Shown piece after piece: positions 52,354 through 61,196 of a stretch of DNA of 64,000 nucleotides. The stretch lies in the NCBI RefSeq assembly GCF_002027705.1, contig NZ_MBTG01000045.1:62001-126000 (forward strand), given 5' to 3'. Numbering within the stretch: position 1 is the stretch's first letter; each line of letters begins with the position of its first letter. This DNA is from Paenibacillus ferrarius (GTDB taxonomy: Bacteria; Bacillota; Bacilli; Paenibacillales; NBRC-103111). Made by a program: the position numbers and the translations under genes. The notes beneath the pieces were generated by a model. That model ran no database searches. It worked only from the letters and a program-made list of their open reading frames with translations, and was not told where the DNA came from.

Positions 52354-53502
52354 CTAATTATTACGCAGCCGATGAACAATGGTTGCAATTTTCTGGGCAG
52401 CTGTTTCGATTTGCTCTTTAGAATTCCCCATTCCAAAGCTAAATCGAACAGCAGAAGCGGTAACATTTTCTGGGAGCTTCATGGCTTGCAATACATGGGA
52501 CACTTCAAGGGAGCCTGAGGTACAGGCAGAACCGCTTGCCGCAGCCACATTTTCTAAATCTAAATTCATAAGGAGTGTTTCGGTTGAAATACCTGGAAAG
52601 CTGATGTTCAAAATATGCGGGACTGACTGTTCCTTGTGGCCATTAATCGTAAAACGTTCACTGCCTAGTTGTTGCTCCAATACATGAATCATCGTCTGAC
52701 GAAGCTCCGAAGCCTTCTCCTGGAGAGTCTCCACTTGCGGCAGCAGCACTTCAACCGCTTTGGCAAAACCGGCGATTGCGGCTACATTCTCAGTCCCCGC
52801 GCGGCGTTTTCTTTCTTGGGAACCGCCATACACGTGTGGGGTCAGCTTCGTATGCTTGGAGACGTACAAGGCGCCTACGCCTTTGGGGCCATACAATTTA
52901 TGTGCCGATAAGCTCACCATATCAACTGGAAGCTCATGAAGGTTCAGCGGCAATTTGCCCAGAGCTTGCACAGCGTCCACATGGAAAGGAATCTGCTTCG
53001 CACGAGCTAACTCACCTATTTGCTCAATTGGCTGAATCGTGCCTACTTCATTATTCACATACATGATCGAAATAAGCGCCGTATCTGGACGAACAGCTGC
53101 AGCGACATCCTCTATTTGAATAAGACCAGTCGGACCTACTGGCAGATAGGTCACCTCATATCCGAGGCCCTCCAAACGCTCACAAGGATGCAGAACAGCA
53201 TGATGCTCGATTTGAGTAGTAATGATGTGCTTCTTGTCGTCTTTGCTCGCATGCAGAACCCCAAAGATCGCCATATTGTTGCTTTCCGTGCCACCGCTTG
53301 TAAAGATCAGCTCGGCAGGGAGACAGCCTAAAGACTTCGCCATCGCATCACGAAACCGATTGAGTGCTGTCCTTGTTGCTCTACCGAAGCTGTGTGTACT
53401 CGAAGGATTGCCAAAAAAGGCTGTATAGAAAGGAAGCATCGCTTCCAATACGTCGGGATGCACTGGCGTAGTCGCCGCGTGGTCAAGATAAATAGGATTC
53501 AT
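52354..53502 (-). CDS. Cysteine desulfurase (YrvO / IscS type)
   Basis: 382 residues. PLP lysine K202 in SLSAHKLYGPKG, catalytic C327 in ASGSACTSGS on the mobile loop, early YLDHAATTP and GGTESNNMAIFG. It removes sulfur from cysteine as a persulfide; in Bacillus YrvO hands it to MnmA for 2-thiouridine at tRNA U34. It follows cymR by 9 bases. MnmA is present but sits on the other strand of the divergent region rather than downstream as in B. subtilis. Confidence 0.92.
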   Translation of the reverse strand: MNPIYLDHAATTPVHPDVLEAMLPFYTAFFGNPSSTHSFGRATRTALNRFRDAMAKSLGCLPAELIFTSGGTESNNMAIFGVLHASKDDKKHIITTQIEHHAVLHPCERLEGLGYEVTYLPVGPTGLIQIEDVAAAVRPDTALISIMYVNNEVGTIQPIEQIGELARAKQIPFHVDAVQALGKLPLNLHELPVDMVSLSAHKLYGPKGVGALYVSKHTKLTPHVYGGSQERKRRAGTENVAAIAGFAKAVEVLLPQVETLQEKASELRQTMIHVLEQQLGSERFTINGHKEQSVPHILNISFPGISTETLLMNLDLENVAAASGSACTSGSLEVSHVLQAMKLPENVTASAVRFSFGMGNSKEQIETAAQKIATIVHRLRNN

Positions 53503-53511
53503 TAGACACCT

Positions 53512-53931
53512 TTAAATGTAAAACATGTAGTTGTCACTTGTGCCTTGGTCCTCATATGAAATCAAGTTCGCAAGTGTAGTTGAATCCAAGACATCCGCAA
53601 TACTATCGCGAATACGGATCCACAAGTCACGCTTAGCCGGGTCGTCTTCTTCCGTAAAATCGACAGGACTGATCGGTCCTTCAAGTACGCGAATAACCTC
53701 GCCAGCTGTCACTTGATCCGCAGCTTTGGATAAAATATAGCCGCCATAAGCGCCTCGAATACTTTTGACCAAACCGGCATTGCGCAAAGGAGCTACAAGT
53801 TGTTCCAAATAATGTTCGGACAATTGATGCTTTTCAGCAATACTTTTGAGTGAAGTTGGTCCTTCACCCACACGGTTGGCCAGCTCCATCATAATTGTCA
53901 AACCATATCGGCCTTTTGTAGAAATTTTCAA
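53512..53931 (-). CDS. cymR: Rrf2-family cysteine metabolism repressor CymR
   Basis: 139 residues from TTG 53931, with GAGGTG 6 bases upstream. Rrf2 winged helix (KISTKGRYGLTIMMELA, SLKSIAEKHQLSEHYLEQLV). The three cysteines that bind an iron-sulfur cluster in IscR are absent, as in CymR. In B. subtilis and S. aureus CymR works with CysK to repress cystine uptake and sulfur genes. It is the first gene of the cymR-yrvO-yrrD set and divergent from mnmA. Confidence 0.88.
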   Translation of the reverse strand: MKISTKGRYGLTIMMELANRVGEGPTSLKSIAEKHQLSEHYLEQLVAPLRNAGLVKSIRGAYGGYILSKAADQVTAGEVIRVLEGPISPVDFTEEDDPAKRDLWIRIRDSIADVLDSTTLANLISYEDQGTSDNYMFYI

Positions 53932-54225
53932 AATTACACCTCATTCAACATTTATACCAACAGGGGATCTAATCGAAATCAATATACTTCTTCAGAAACC
54001 AGGGTCGTCCCTATCTTGGTAAACAGCGTTTCCATTTTTCGTAAAAACATTCCTAAACATCCGTATATCGTATCTATGTTATCATAGATTCCTTGATTTG
54101 TGTGGGAAATTCCATGGCATTCTCATGAAATATTTTAATTTTGGTAGGTAGAGATGTATAATAGTGAGAGCTTTAAATCAAGCTTTTTAAATTAGACTTG
54201 CAAGATGGAAAAGAGGTTCAATATT

Positions 54226-55314
54226 ATGAATAAAAAAACACGTGTCATTCTAGGCATGTCCGGGGGTGTCGACTCCTCAGTAGCCGCGCTATTGCTGAAG
54301 GAGCAGGGTTATGAGGTTATCGGTATTTTCATGAAAAACTGGGACGATACCGATGAATTTGGGCACTGCACAGCAGAAGAAGATGCAGAGGATGTCAGAC
54401 GAGTGTGCGATCAGCTCGATATCCCTTTCTATACAGTAAATTTCGAAAAACAATATTACGACAAGGTGTTCGCTTATTTCTTGGACGAGTACACCAAAGG
54501 ACGCACACCGAATCCTGATGTTATGTGCAACCGAGAAATCAAATTCGGCGAATTGCTGCAAAAAGTCATCGACTTGGGAGGCGATTACATTGCCACAGGT
54601 CATTATGCGCAAGTGAAGGAGCAAGATGGCGAATACGTGCTTCTCCGAGGCAATGATTCGAATAAAGATCAAACCTATTTCCTTAATGCCCTTAATCAGA
54701 ACCAACTGTCCAAAGCGATGTTCCCCATCGGGCACTTGCCAAAACCTAAGGTTCGCGAGATCGCTGAAGCAGCGGGTCTGGCAACAGCGAAGAAGAAAGA
54801 CAGTACTGGCATTTGCTTTATCGGGGAACGCGATTTCAAAGAATTCCTAAGCGGGTACCTGCCGGCTAAACCGGGAAATATGGTCGATATTCGTAACGGT
54901 GAAGTGAAAGGCCGCCACGACGGCCTGATGTACTATACCCTTGGCCAAAGACAAGGTTTAGGCATTGGCGGTTCGGGTTCAGGCGAGCCTTGGTTCGTTG
55001 TCGATAAGAACTTGGAAACGAATGAGCTGCTTGTCGTTCAAGGCGAACAGTTCCCAGGCCTATATTCCAACGGATTAACAGCAACCGATGTCAATTGGAT
55101 CTCGCGCAGCAAGCCGGAAGGTCCCTTTGCCTGTACGGCAAAGTTCCGTTATCGTCAGCCGGATCAAGGCGTGGTGCTCACTTTTGCAGAAAATGGCGTC
55201 TGTGAAGTTGTCTTTGATCAGCCTCAGAAAGCTGTAACGCCTGGGCAATCGGTCGTATTTTATGACGGAGATGTTTGTTTAGGCGGCGGTGTCATTGATA
55301 TCGTGCATAAGTAA
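54226..55314 (+). CDS. mnmA: tRNA-specific 2-thiouridylase
   Basis: 362 residues from ATG 54226 (AGAGGT about 10 bases upstream; ATG 54205 has none). PP-loop GMSGGVDSSVAA, catalytic Cys in NPDVMCNREIKFG and partner Cys in STGICFIGERDF. It thiolates U34 of tRNA-Lys, Glu and Gln with sulfur from the cysteine desulfurase. A TATAAT at 54157-54162 is a likely -10. In B. subtilis it is downstream of yrvO on the same strand; here it is divergent from cymR, so this segment is inverted. Confidence 0.95.
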   Translation: MNKKTRVILGMSGGVDSSVAALLLKEQGYEVIGIFMKNWDDTDEFGHCTAEEDAEDVRRVCDQLDIPFYTVNFEKQYYDKVFAYFLDEYTKGRTPNPDVMCNREIKFGELLQKVIDLGGDYIATGHYAQVKEQDGEYVLLRGNDSNKDQTYFLNALNQNQLSKAMFPIGHLPKPKVREIAEAAGLATAKKKDSTGICFIGERDFKEFLSGYLPAKPGNMVDIRNGEVKGRHDGLMYYTLGQRQGLGIGGSGSGEPWFVVDKNLETNELLVVQGEQFPGLYSNGLTATDVNWISRSKPEGPFACTAKFRYRQPDQGVVLTFAENGVCEVVFDQPQKAVTPGQSVVFYDGDVCLGGGVIDIVHK

Positions 55315-55355
55315 GCCGACTACATTGAATTGAATACGGGGAAGGATGAACCACA

Positions 55356-56048
55356 ATGGTCCAAAGGAACGCTCTTGATTTGAAAATTACGACTTACGAA
55401 GAAGCGAAACATCTCGTGAAAGAGATTGGGATTCTCCCCCTCTCTTCCTTCATCCCTGATCATCCTTCTCTTGATTCAGTCACCAAATTCAAAGATTGGC
55501 ATACAGGCTTAGAGACGGATCCCTGGCTATGGCGGGACCGTTTTCCCGGGGATGGCCTCGCAGCCTATGGACGTTTTTTTGCCAAAAAGCCGTTATTGAT
55601 TTCTGCCGAGCTTTTCCCCTTGGTGAAAAATTTGCTGGAAGATCCTTATTCTGTCGAAGAACGTTATGAGGATGGTCTACTGCCTAAAGCATCTGTCGAA
55701 ATTTATCAAACAATTGCCGATCAAGAAGGTATTGATGTCAAGACACTGCGGGCCAAAACGGGCATGAAAGCCAAAGAGTCCAAAAGTGCATTCGACCGCG
55801 CGCTTATCGAGCTGCAAAGCACAACGGATATTGTTATTGCCGGGATCAGTGAACGGCTGAATGCCGAAGGAAATAAAAGCGGCTGGAACAGCACTTGCTA
55901 TATGACGGCTTCACATTGGATGGAGTTGTATGGACATGCACCAAATTCACTGCCAACCCCAGAAGCCAAAAAGCAGCTGAGGGCTTGGATAGAGGAGAAA
56001 TACAGTGCTGCTGCCGGCGTTTACTTGACGAAGATTTTCAAGCTTTAG
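55356..56048 (+). CDS. AlkZ-related protein, function unknown
   Basis: 230 residues. Recognisable stretches are DPWLWRDRFPGDGLAAYGRFF and TLRAKTGMKAKESKSAFDRALIELQ, which resembles a winged-helix step found in AlkZ/YcaQ-like proteins. The full DNA-glycosylase domain is not present, so a repair role is not claimed. It starts 41 bases after mnmA, with GGGAAGGATG upstream, and ends at a good terminator at 56059-56083, so it is probably in the mnmA transcript. Confidence 0.6.
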   Translation: MVQRNALDLKITTYEEAKHLVKEIGILPLSSFIPDHPSLDSVTKFKDWHTGLETDPWLWRDRFPGDGLAAYGRFFAKKPLLISAELFPLVKNLLEDPYSVEERYEDGLLPKASVEIYQTIADQEGIDVKTLRAKTGMKAKESKSAFDRALIELQSTTDIVIAGISERLNAEGNKSGWNSTCYMTASHWMELYGHAPNSLPTPEAKKQLRAWIEEKYSAAAGVYLTKIFKL

Positions 56049-56058
56049 GAGATTCGCG

Positions 56059-56083
56059 AAGGAGCCTTTAGGGGCTCCTTTTT
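56059..56083 (+). terminator. Terminator of the mnmA transcript
   Basis: AAGGAGCC-TTTA-GGGGCTCCTT followed by TTT. Confidence 0.88.
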
Positions 56084-56194
56084 GCATGTTAAGCATTTGC
56101 TCCAATCCTTCCATGAAGTGCCCTAAATTACCTGCTCTCTGCAAGTATGCACCTTGAACTCGGCGCAAACGATAAGAGGGAAAGGTGTGAGCGA

Positions 56195-56569
56195 ATGCAT
56201 AAATTTTCAGCCGTCCTTCTCGTCTTTGGGCTTGGTTGGTGCAGCAGCAATGAGCAAGCATGCGCAGTTGAAGGCAGCAACTTCTATGCTGCTTCGGCGG
56301 CCCCCTATCAAGAACGCGATCCCGAATATGCCAAATGGAGCCGCCTTGCGTTTCATGAGGCAGGCAAGGTATACACTTTATTAGATTATAAATATTTAGG
56401 CCGATCAATCGTTGCCCCCGGTGTTGCTCAGCAGCAGTTCCGTTTTTGGGTTAAACAACAAGGTGTCGAATTTCCGCTAATTGTGTCTATTCGCTATAAT
56501 CCAATATCCGAACAGCTATATACCGTTGAAATGGCGCAAGAAAAAAGAGGGAACTTACAGATCTTATGA
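56195..56569 (+). CDS. DUF3889 secreted protein
   Basis: 124 residues from ATG 56195, with AAGGTG about 8 bases upstream; frame upstream to 56147 lacks a site. Signal-peptide-like N terminus (FSAVLLVFGLGW), then the DUF3889 pattern: YAKWSRLAFHEAG, VYTLLDYKYLGRSIVAPG and RFWVKQQGVEFPLIVSIRYNP. The family is common in Bacillaceae and Paenibacillaceae; function is unknown. It converges on rarA with a 6-base overlap and a shared terminator. Confidence 0.75.
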   Translation: MHKFSAVLLVFGLGWCSSNEQACAVEGSNFYAASAAPYQERDPEYAKWSRLAFHEAGKVYTLLDYKYLGRSIVAPGVAQQQFRFWVKQQGVEFPLIVSIRYNPISEQLYTVEMAQEKRGNLQIL

Positions 56570-56587
56570 CTCTGTAAGCTTCCCTCT
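56546..56587. terminator. Bidirectional terminator between DUF3889 and rarA genes
   Basis: AGAGGGAA and CTTACAGA pair with TCTGTAAG and TTCCCTCT. It lies inside the overlapping 3' ends of both genes, with an A run on the left and a T-rich stretch on the right. Confidence 0.75.
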
Positions 56588-57883
56588 TCTTTTCTGTTGA
56601 TTGACCTTCATCTTCTCTTCTGTCCCTTGCTCACTAGCTTGAAAGATGACTTCATGCTGAATCTCATCAGGCAAATATTGCTGCCTTACAAAATGTCCTG
56701 GGTAGTTATGCGGATACATATAGCCCTTGTGTCCCAGCTGGTCTGCCCCTTTATAATGGGTATCCCTTAAATGCAGAGGGACATTGGCCGATTTCACTTG
56801 GTCCATCAATTGCTCTGCACGCATGATCGCCAGCGGTATGGAGTTCGACTTCGGACTTTCTACAGCGAATAAAATTGCCTGGGAAATGATGTACTTCGAT
56901 TCCGGCCAGCCAATCTTGTGATAAGCATCCATGGCCGTCACAGACTGCACCATGGCTTGAGGGTTCGCGAGGCCTATGTCTTCACTGCTGGCGACGATAA
57001 GCCGCCTCAGGAACGTCATAGGGTCCATGCCGAGCTTCTCAACGGCATAGAGGAACCAGAACAGCGCGGCGTCACTGGAGCCGCGTATGCTCTTGTGAAA
57101 GGCGGACAAGACGTCATACTGCGTCGACTCGTCCGCTTTCACGATCGGGCGGCGGACGGACTCCTCCGCCACCTCAAGCGTGATCCGAACCGTACCATCC
57201 GGTTCGGGCGAAGTCGTCAGCGCGGCTAGCTCCAGCGCGTTGAGAGAACGGCGTATGTCGCCAACGGCCATCCGTGCGATATGCTCCAGCGCCTCCTCAC
57301 TTGCGTGGAGGCGCATGAAGCCGAGCCCCTTCACGGGATCGGCGATCGCTCTTCGCATGGCGATGAGCGCATGCTCCGCCGTGAGCGGCTCGAGCTGAAA
57401 CAGCGTCGAGCGCGACAGCAGAGCCCCGTTCACATGGTGAAACGGGTTCTCTGTCGTCGCCCCGATGAAGATGAGGATGCCCTGCTCTACCGCAGGCAGC
57501 AGCGCATCCTGCCGCGAGGTGTTGAAGCGATGCACCTCGTCAAGGAAGAGGATCGTCTTGCGCCCGTACATCGCTTTATTAGTTTTGGCCAGCTCAATAA
57601 TCTCTCGCACATCTTTGACCGAAGCATCTACGGCGTTCAGCTTCATGAACTCCGCTTGTGTACGGTTGGCAATGATGTTTGCCAGCGTTGTTTTGCCGGT
57701 GCCTGGTGGCCCGTACAACAGAATGGAGGAAACCTGATCCGCTTCGATCGCTCGTCTCAGCAGCTTTCCCTTGCCAACAATTTGCTCTTGGCCAATATAT
57801 TCATCAAGTGTCATAGGCCGCATGCGGTCAGCGAGAAGCTTGCCTGTTGGTTCCTGGGATGATGCATATGTAAACAAGTCCAT
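56564..57883 (-). CDS. rarA: Replication-associated recombination protein A (RarA/MgsA)
   Basis: 439 residues. AAA+ ATPase with Walker A GPPGTGKTTLA, Walker B FLDEVHRFN, sensor 1 IGATTENPF and the clamp-loader-like C-terminal tetramerisation part (FHKSIRGSSDAALFWFLY, RYKGADQLGHKGYMYPHNYPG type end). It works at stalled replication forks. AAAGGAA precedes ATG 57883. Order with tcdA upstream matches B. subtilis (yrvM-yrvN). The middle (about 56990-57550) is richer in GC than the ends. Confidence 0.92.
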   Translation of the reverse strand: MDLFTYASSQEPTGKLLADRMRPMTLDEYIGQEQIVGKGKLLRRAIEADQVSSILLYGPPGTGKTTLANIIANRTQAEFMKLNAVDASVKDVREIIELAKTNKAMYGRKTILFLDEVHRFNTSRQDALLPAVEQGILIFIGATTENPFHHVNGALLSRSTLFQLEPLTAEHALIAMRRAIADPVKGLGFMRLHASEEALEHIARMAVGDIRRSLNALELAALTTSPEPDGTVRITLEVAEESVRRPIVKADESTQYDVLSAFHKSIRGSSDAALFWFLYAVEKLGMDPMTFLRRLIVASSEDIGLANPQAMVQSVTAMDAYHKIGWPESKYIISQAILFAVESPKSNSIPLAIMRAEQLMDQVKSANVPLHLRDTHYKGADQLGHKGYMYPHNYPGHFVRQQYLPDEIQHEVIFQASEQGTEEKMKVNQQKRRGKLTES

Positions 57884-57993
57884 GGTTTCAATTTCCTTTG
57901 CTTGGTTTTACTATTTGTCAGAAGACGTATGGTCTATTATAACCCGACGCGGAAAACGTGTCATGTTTTATCCATTAGGACCTGACTGAAAAA

Positions 57994-58192
57994 CCTGCGA
58001 GAGTGCAGAAGTTTCCGCGCATATTGTATTTTGAAAAGTGGAAATTCCTGCAATTGTGCAGGTATTTTCAGTTAATCCAGCTTCGCATCCAGAAAAAGCT
58101 TCAAAAGCATGCACAATTGCAGGAATTTCATGATTAAGCCTATTCCAAGCTTAAAAAGGATGTACAATTGCAGGTTTGTAAAAATGTGCAGG
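57994..58192. repeat. Second cluster of CCTGCAATTGTGCAGG-type palindromes
   Basis: Units at 57994 (CCTGCGAGAGTGCAG), 58047-58062 (CCTGCAATTGTGCAGG, perfect), 58109-58123, 58161-58174 and a half unit at 58185. They lie in the 660-bp gap between rarA and tcdA and have the same spacing range as those at 2781-2960. A frame at 58168-58353 starts inside them and is not supported. Confidence 0.75.
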
Positions 58193-58423
58193 CCCTAGAA
58201 CAGGAAGACATCAAGGCAATCATCAATGTATCCGAAAAGCGAGGGCTACAGCTAACCTTGAGGGCAGGTGTCTTGTTCCTTGCACATAATCTGCTAGTTC
58301 AAGGCTGCCCCTATTCCAGTCTCTTTTCGAGAAAAACATCCGTAATTCAATGAGAAAACCTCTATCGAGCCCATTCAATGATGAGCGGTCACGTGTAGAG
58401 GCTGATCTGCTAATAAAAAGAAA

Positions 58424-58458
58424 CTGCCCTCAAGTAGGTTTATCTACTTAAAGGACAG
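58424..58458 (-). terminator. Terminator of tcdA, shared core
   Basis: CTGCCCTCAAGTAG pairs with CTACTTAAAGGACAG, read on the minus strand into a T-rich tail. The AAGTAG/CTACTT core is the same as at 2574-2621 and 22807-22849. Confidence 0.8.
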
Positions 58459-58470
58459 CCCCTTATCTTT

Positions 58471-58545
58471 ACTGCTCTTTACTTCTTTTACCTTCTTCTA
58501 CTTCTTTTACCTTCTTCTACTTCTTTTTACCTCTTTAACTCATCT
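58471..58545. repeat. Pyrimidine-rich short tandem repeats
   Basis: ACTTCTTTTACCTTCTTCT is repeated about two and a half times next to the 3' end of tcdA. No function is evident. Confidence 0.6.
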
Positions 58546-59313
58546 TCACTGCTCTTCCTTACTTTTCTTCAAACCAATCTCCAGCAATTCTTTCACCGCT
58601 ACACTCACCATAATCAAACCAGCTACCGGTGGAACGAAAGCGTTGCTGGCTGGAGGCTGCTTCGCCTTGCGGATTTCGGGTGCGTTGGCCGGAACGATCT
58701 GCTGCGTAACATCCTCGCGCGGCTTCATCGGCTCTTCAGTCGAGAAGACGACCTTCACACCTTTTTTGATGCCTTCCTTGCGCAGCTTTTGGCGTACGAC
58801 CCGAGCGATCGGGTCCATGCTTGTTTTGGAAATATCGGCTACTTTGAACTGTGACGGATCCATTTTATTCGCCGCACCCATGCTGGACACGATAGGAATC
58901 TTCCGCTCGAGGCATTGCTTAATCAGATGGATTTTGTAGGAGATTGTATCGCTGGCATCGAGCACATAATCGATGGGGTAAGCAAACACTTCCTCATACG
59001 TTTCTTCCGTATAGAACATCCGAAGCGCGATTACATCGCACTCCGGGTTAATTAATTTGATACGGTCGCGCATCAGATCCGCCTTAGGCTGGCCGACGGT
59101 TGTCGTAAGCGCATGAATCTGACGATTGATATTGGTGATGTCGACAACATCCTTATCGATTAGAATCAGACGTCCAACTCCCGTACGCGCCAAAGCTTCA
59201 GCAGCAATGGAACCTACCCCGCCGATACCCAGCACCGCAACCGTGCTGTTTTTCATTATTTCCAGACCTTCAGGTCCAATTGCAAGTTCAGTCCGAGAAA
59301 ATTGGTGAAGCAT
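58546..59313 (-). CDS. tcdA: tRNA threonylcarbamoyladenosine dehydratase (TcdA/YrvM)
   Basis: 255 residues of the ThiF/E1-like fold: AVLGIGGVGSIAAEALARTGVGRLI (ATP loop), DKDVVDITNINRQIHA with the conserved Asp and Arg, and VLDASDTISYKIHLIK. It cyclises t6A at position 37 of tRNAs to ct6A. AGAGGAAG precedes ATG 59313, 23 bases after aspS stop. Order hisS-aspS-tcdA-rarA is conserved. A membrane-like C-terminal stretch (VAGLIMVSVAVKELLEI) is usual for the family. Confidence 0.92.
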   Translation of the reverse strand: MLHQFSRTELAIGPEGLEIMKNSTVAVLGIGGVGSIAAEALARTGVGRLILIDKDVVDITNINRQIHALTTTVGQPKADLMRDRIKLINPECDVIALRMFYTEETYEEVFAYPIDYVLDASDTISYKIHLIKQCLERKIPIVSSMGAANKMDPSQFKVADISKTSMDPIARVVRQKLRKEGIKKGVKVVFSTEEPMKPREDVTQQIVPANAPEIRKAKQPPASNAFVPPVAGLIMVSVAVKELLEIGLKKSKEEQ

Positions 59314-59336
59314 AGAAACACTTCCTCTTTAAGTTC

Positions 59337-61118
59337 TTAGGCTTTGGCAGCAGGCTGCTTAATCGCTACACGAACGGACAACTGCTCAAGCTGTTTGTCA
59401 TCTACGGCGCTCGGTGCATTCATCAGCAAATCTGTTGCGTTCGCCGTTTTCGGGAATGCAATGGTCTCTCTCAGGTTGGTACGGCCGGTAATCAGCATGA
59501 CCAGACGATCGAAACCGAAAGCGAATCCGCCATGCGGAGGCGTTCCGTATTCAAATGCTTCCAGCAGGTAGCCGAATTGCTCTGTTGCTTCTTCCGGTGA
59601 GAATCCTAGCGCTTTGAACATTTTCTCTTGAACGTCACGTTGGTAAATCCGCATCGAGCCGCCGCCTACTTCGTAGCCGTTAAGCACGAGGTCATAAGCT
59701 TGAGCGCGAATTTGTCCTGGATCCGTATCGAAGAAATGAACATCCTCTTCATTCGGACGCGTGAACGGATGGTGTTCCGCTACGTAACGTTTCGCTTCTT
59801 CATCGTAGCCCAAAAGCGGGAAGTCTACGACCCAAGCATATTTGAACTTGGAGTCATCAATCAATCCAAGTTGACGTCCAATTTTAAGACGAAGATTGCC
59901 CAGTACATCAGCTACCACTTTCTTCTTGTCAGCAGAGAAGAGCAGCAAATCCCCTTCTTCCACACCTAAGCGCTCCGTTAATGCCGCGATTTCGGCTTCA
60001 TTGAAGAATTTCACGATTGGCCCTTTGAATTCGCCGTCTTTTACTTGAATCCAAGCAAGACCTTTGGCGCCATAACGCGCTGCGAATGGAAGCAGATCGT
60101 CGATTTCCTTACGACTCCAAGTGCCGCAGCCTTTGGCGTTTAATGCTTTTACTTGACCGCCGCCTTTAACAACATTCGCAAATACTTGAACGCCCGAAGT
60201 TTCAACGATGTCAGAAACATCCTCTAGCTCTAGTCCAAATCGAAGATCTGGTTTGTCTGAACCGTATTTTGACATGGCATCCGCATACGTAATACGTTGG
60301 AATGGACGCGGGATTTCAACTTGCGCTGTTTCCTGCATCAACTTCACAACTAGCTCTTCCAGAATCTCAAGAAGCTGGTCCTGGGAGAGGAAGGAAGTCT
60401 CGATGTCGACTTGTGTGAATTCAGGCTGACGGTCAGCACGAAGATCTTCGTCGCGGAAGCAGCGTGCGATCTGGTAGTAACGCTCTATGCCGCTCACCAT
60501 TAGCAGCTGTTTGTAGATTTGGGGCGACTGTGGCAGCGCATAGAATTCTCCTGGATGCACGCGGCTTGGCACGAGGTAATCGCGCGCGCCTTCCGGCGAG
60601 CTTTTGGTCAGGATTGGCGTTTCTACATCGATGAATCCTTGGGAATCCAGGAAGTTACGGAAAATATTCGATGCTTTGGAACGAAGCATCAACGTTTTTT
60701 GCATTTCCGGACGGCGCAGGTCCAGATAACGATATTTCAAACGAACGGATTCGTCCACTTCAACGCCATCTTCAATGAAGAATGGAGGCGTTTTGGCCGC
60801 GTTCATGATTTCAATTTCAGTTACTTGAATTTCGATTTCACCTGTTGGAATGTTTTTATTAACGGTCTCAGCATCGCGCTCAACCACTTTTCCTTTAATT
60901 GCAAGCACGTACTCATTGCGCGCACGGTCAGCGACAGCTAGCGCATCTCCAGAGAAATCAGGGTTGAATACGGTTTGAACAAGACCACTGCGATCACGCA
61001 GGTCGATAAAAAGTACGCCGCCTAAGTCACGTCTTCTTTGCACCCACCCGTTTAATGTTACTGTTTGTCCTACTTGATCTTTCGTAAGCTGCCCGCAATG
61101 ATGTGTTTTGAGCATCAT
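59337..61118 (-). CDS. aspS: Aspartyl-tRNA synthetase
   Basis: 593 residues from ATG 61118, with AGGAGG 10 bases upstream. N-terminal OB fold (LNGWVQRRRDLGGVLFIDLRDR), class II motif 2 (ARCFRDEDLRADRQPEFTQ), the bacterial GAD insertion, and motif 3 (GFAFGFDRLVMLITG). It charges tRNA-Asp, and in many bacteria also tRNA-Asn. It follows hisS in the operon with a 78-base gap; frame upstream of 61118 lacks a start site. The T-box ahead of hisS should control both. Confidence 0.95.
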   Translation of the reverse strand: MMLKTHHCGQLTKDQVGQTVTLNGWVQRRRDLGGVLFIDLRDRSGLVQTVFNPDFSGDALAVADRARNEYVLAIKGKVVERDAETVNKNIPTGEIEIQVTEIEIMNAAKTPPFFIEDGVEVDESVRLKYRYLDLRRPEMQKTLMLRSKASNIFRNFLDSQGFIDVETPILTKSSPEGARDYLVPSRVHPGEFYALPQSPQIYKQLLMVSGIERYYQIARCFRDEDLRADRQPEFTQVDIETSFLSQDQLLEILEELVVKLMQETAQVEIPRPFQRITYADAMSKYGSDKPDLRFGLELEDVSDIVETSGVQVFANVVKGGGQVKALNAKGCGTWSRKEIDDLLPFAARYGAKGLAWIQVKDGEFKGPIVKFFNEAEIAALTERLGVEEGDLLLFSADKKKVVADVLGNLRLKIGRQLGLIDDSKFKYAWVVDFPLLGYDEEAKRYVAEHHPFTRPNEEDVHFFDTDPGQIRAQAYDLVLNGYEVGGGSMRIYQRDVQEKMFKALGFSPEEATEQFGYLLEAFEYGTPPHGGFAFGFDRLVMLITGRTNLRETIAFPKTANATDLLMNAPSAVDDKQLEQLSVRVAIKQPAAKA

Positions 61119-61196
61119 GATAATTTTTCCTCCTAGTGTTGGGGACTTTGAGTCTAGCTCAAAGTCTCCTCTTTTTGTAATAAACATTTAAAAGCT

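Noticed and set aside
58168..58353. 61-residue open frame after rarA
   Set aside because: Starts within a palindrome and has no ribosome site.
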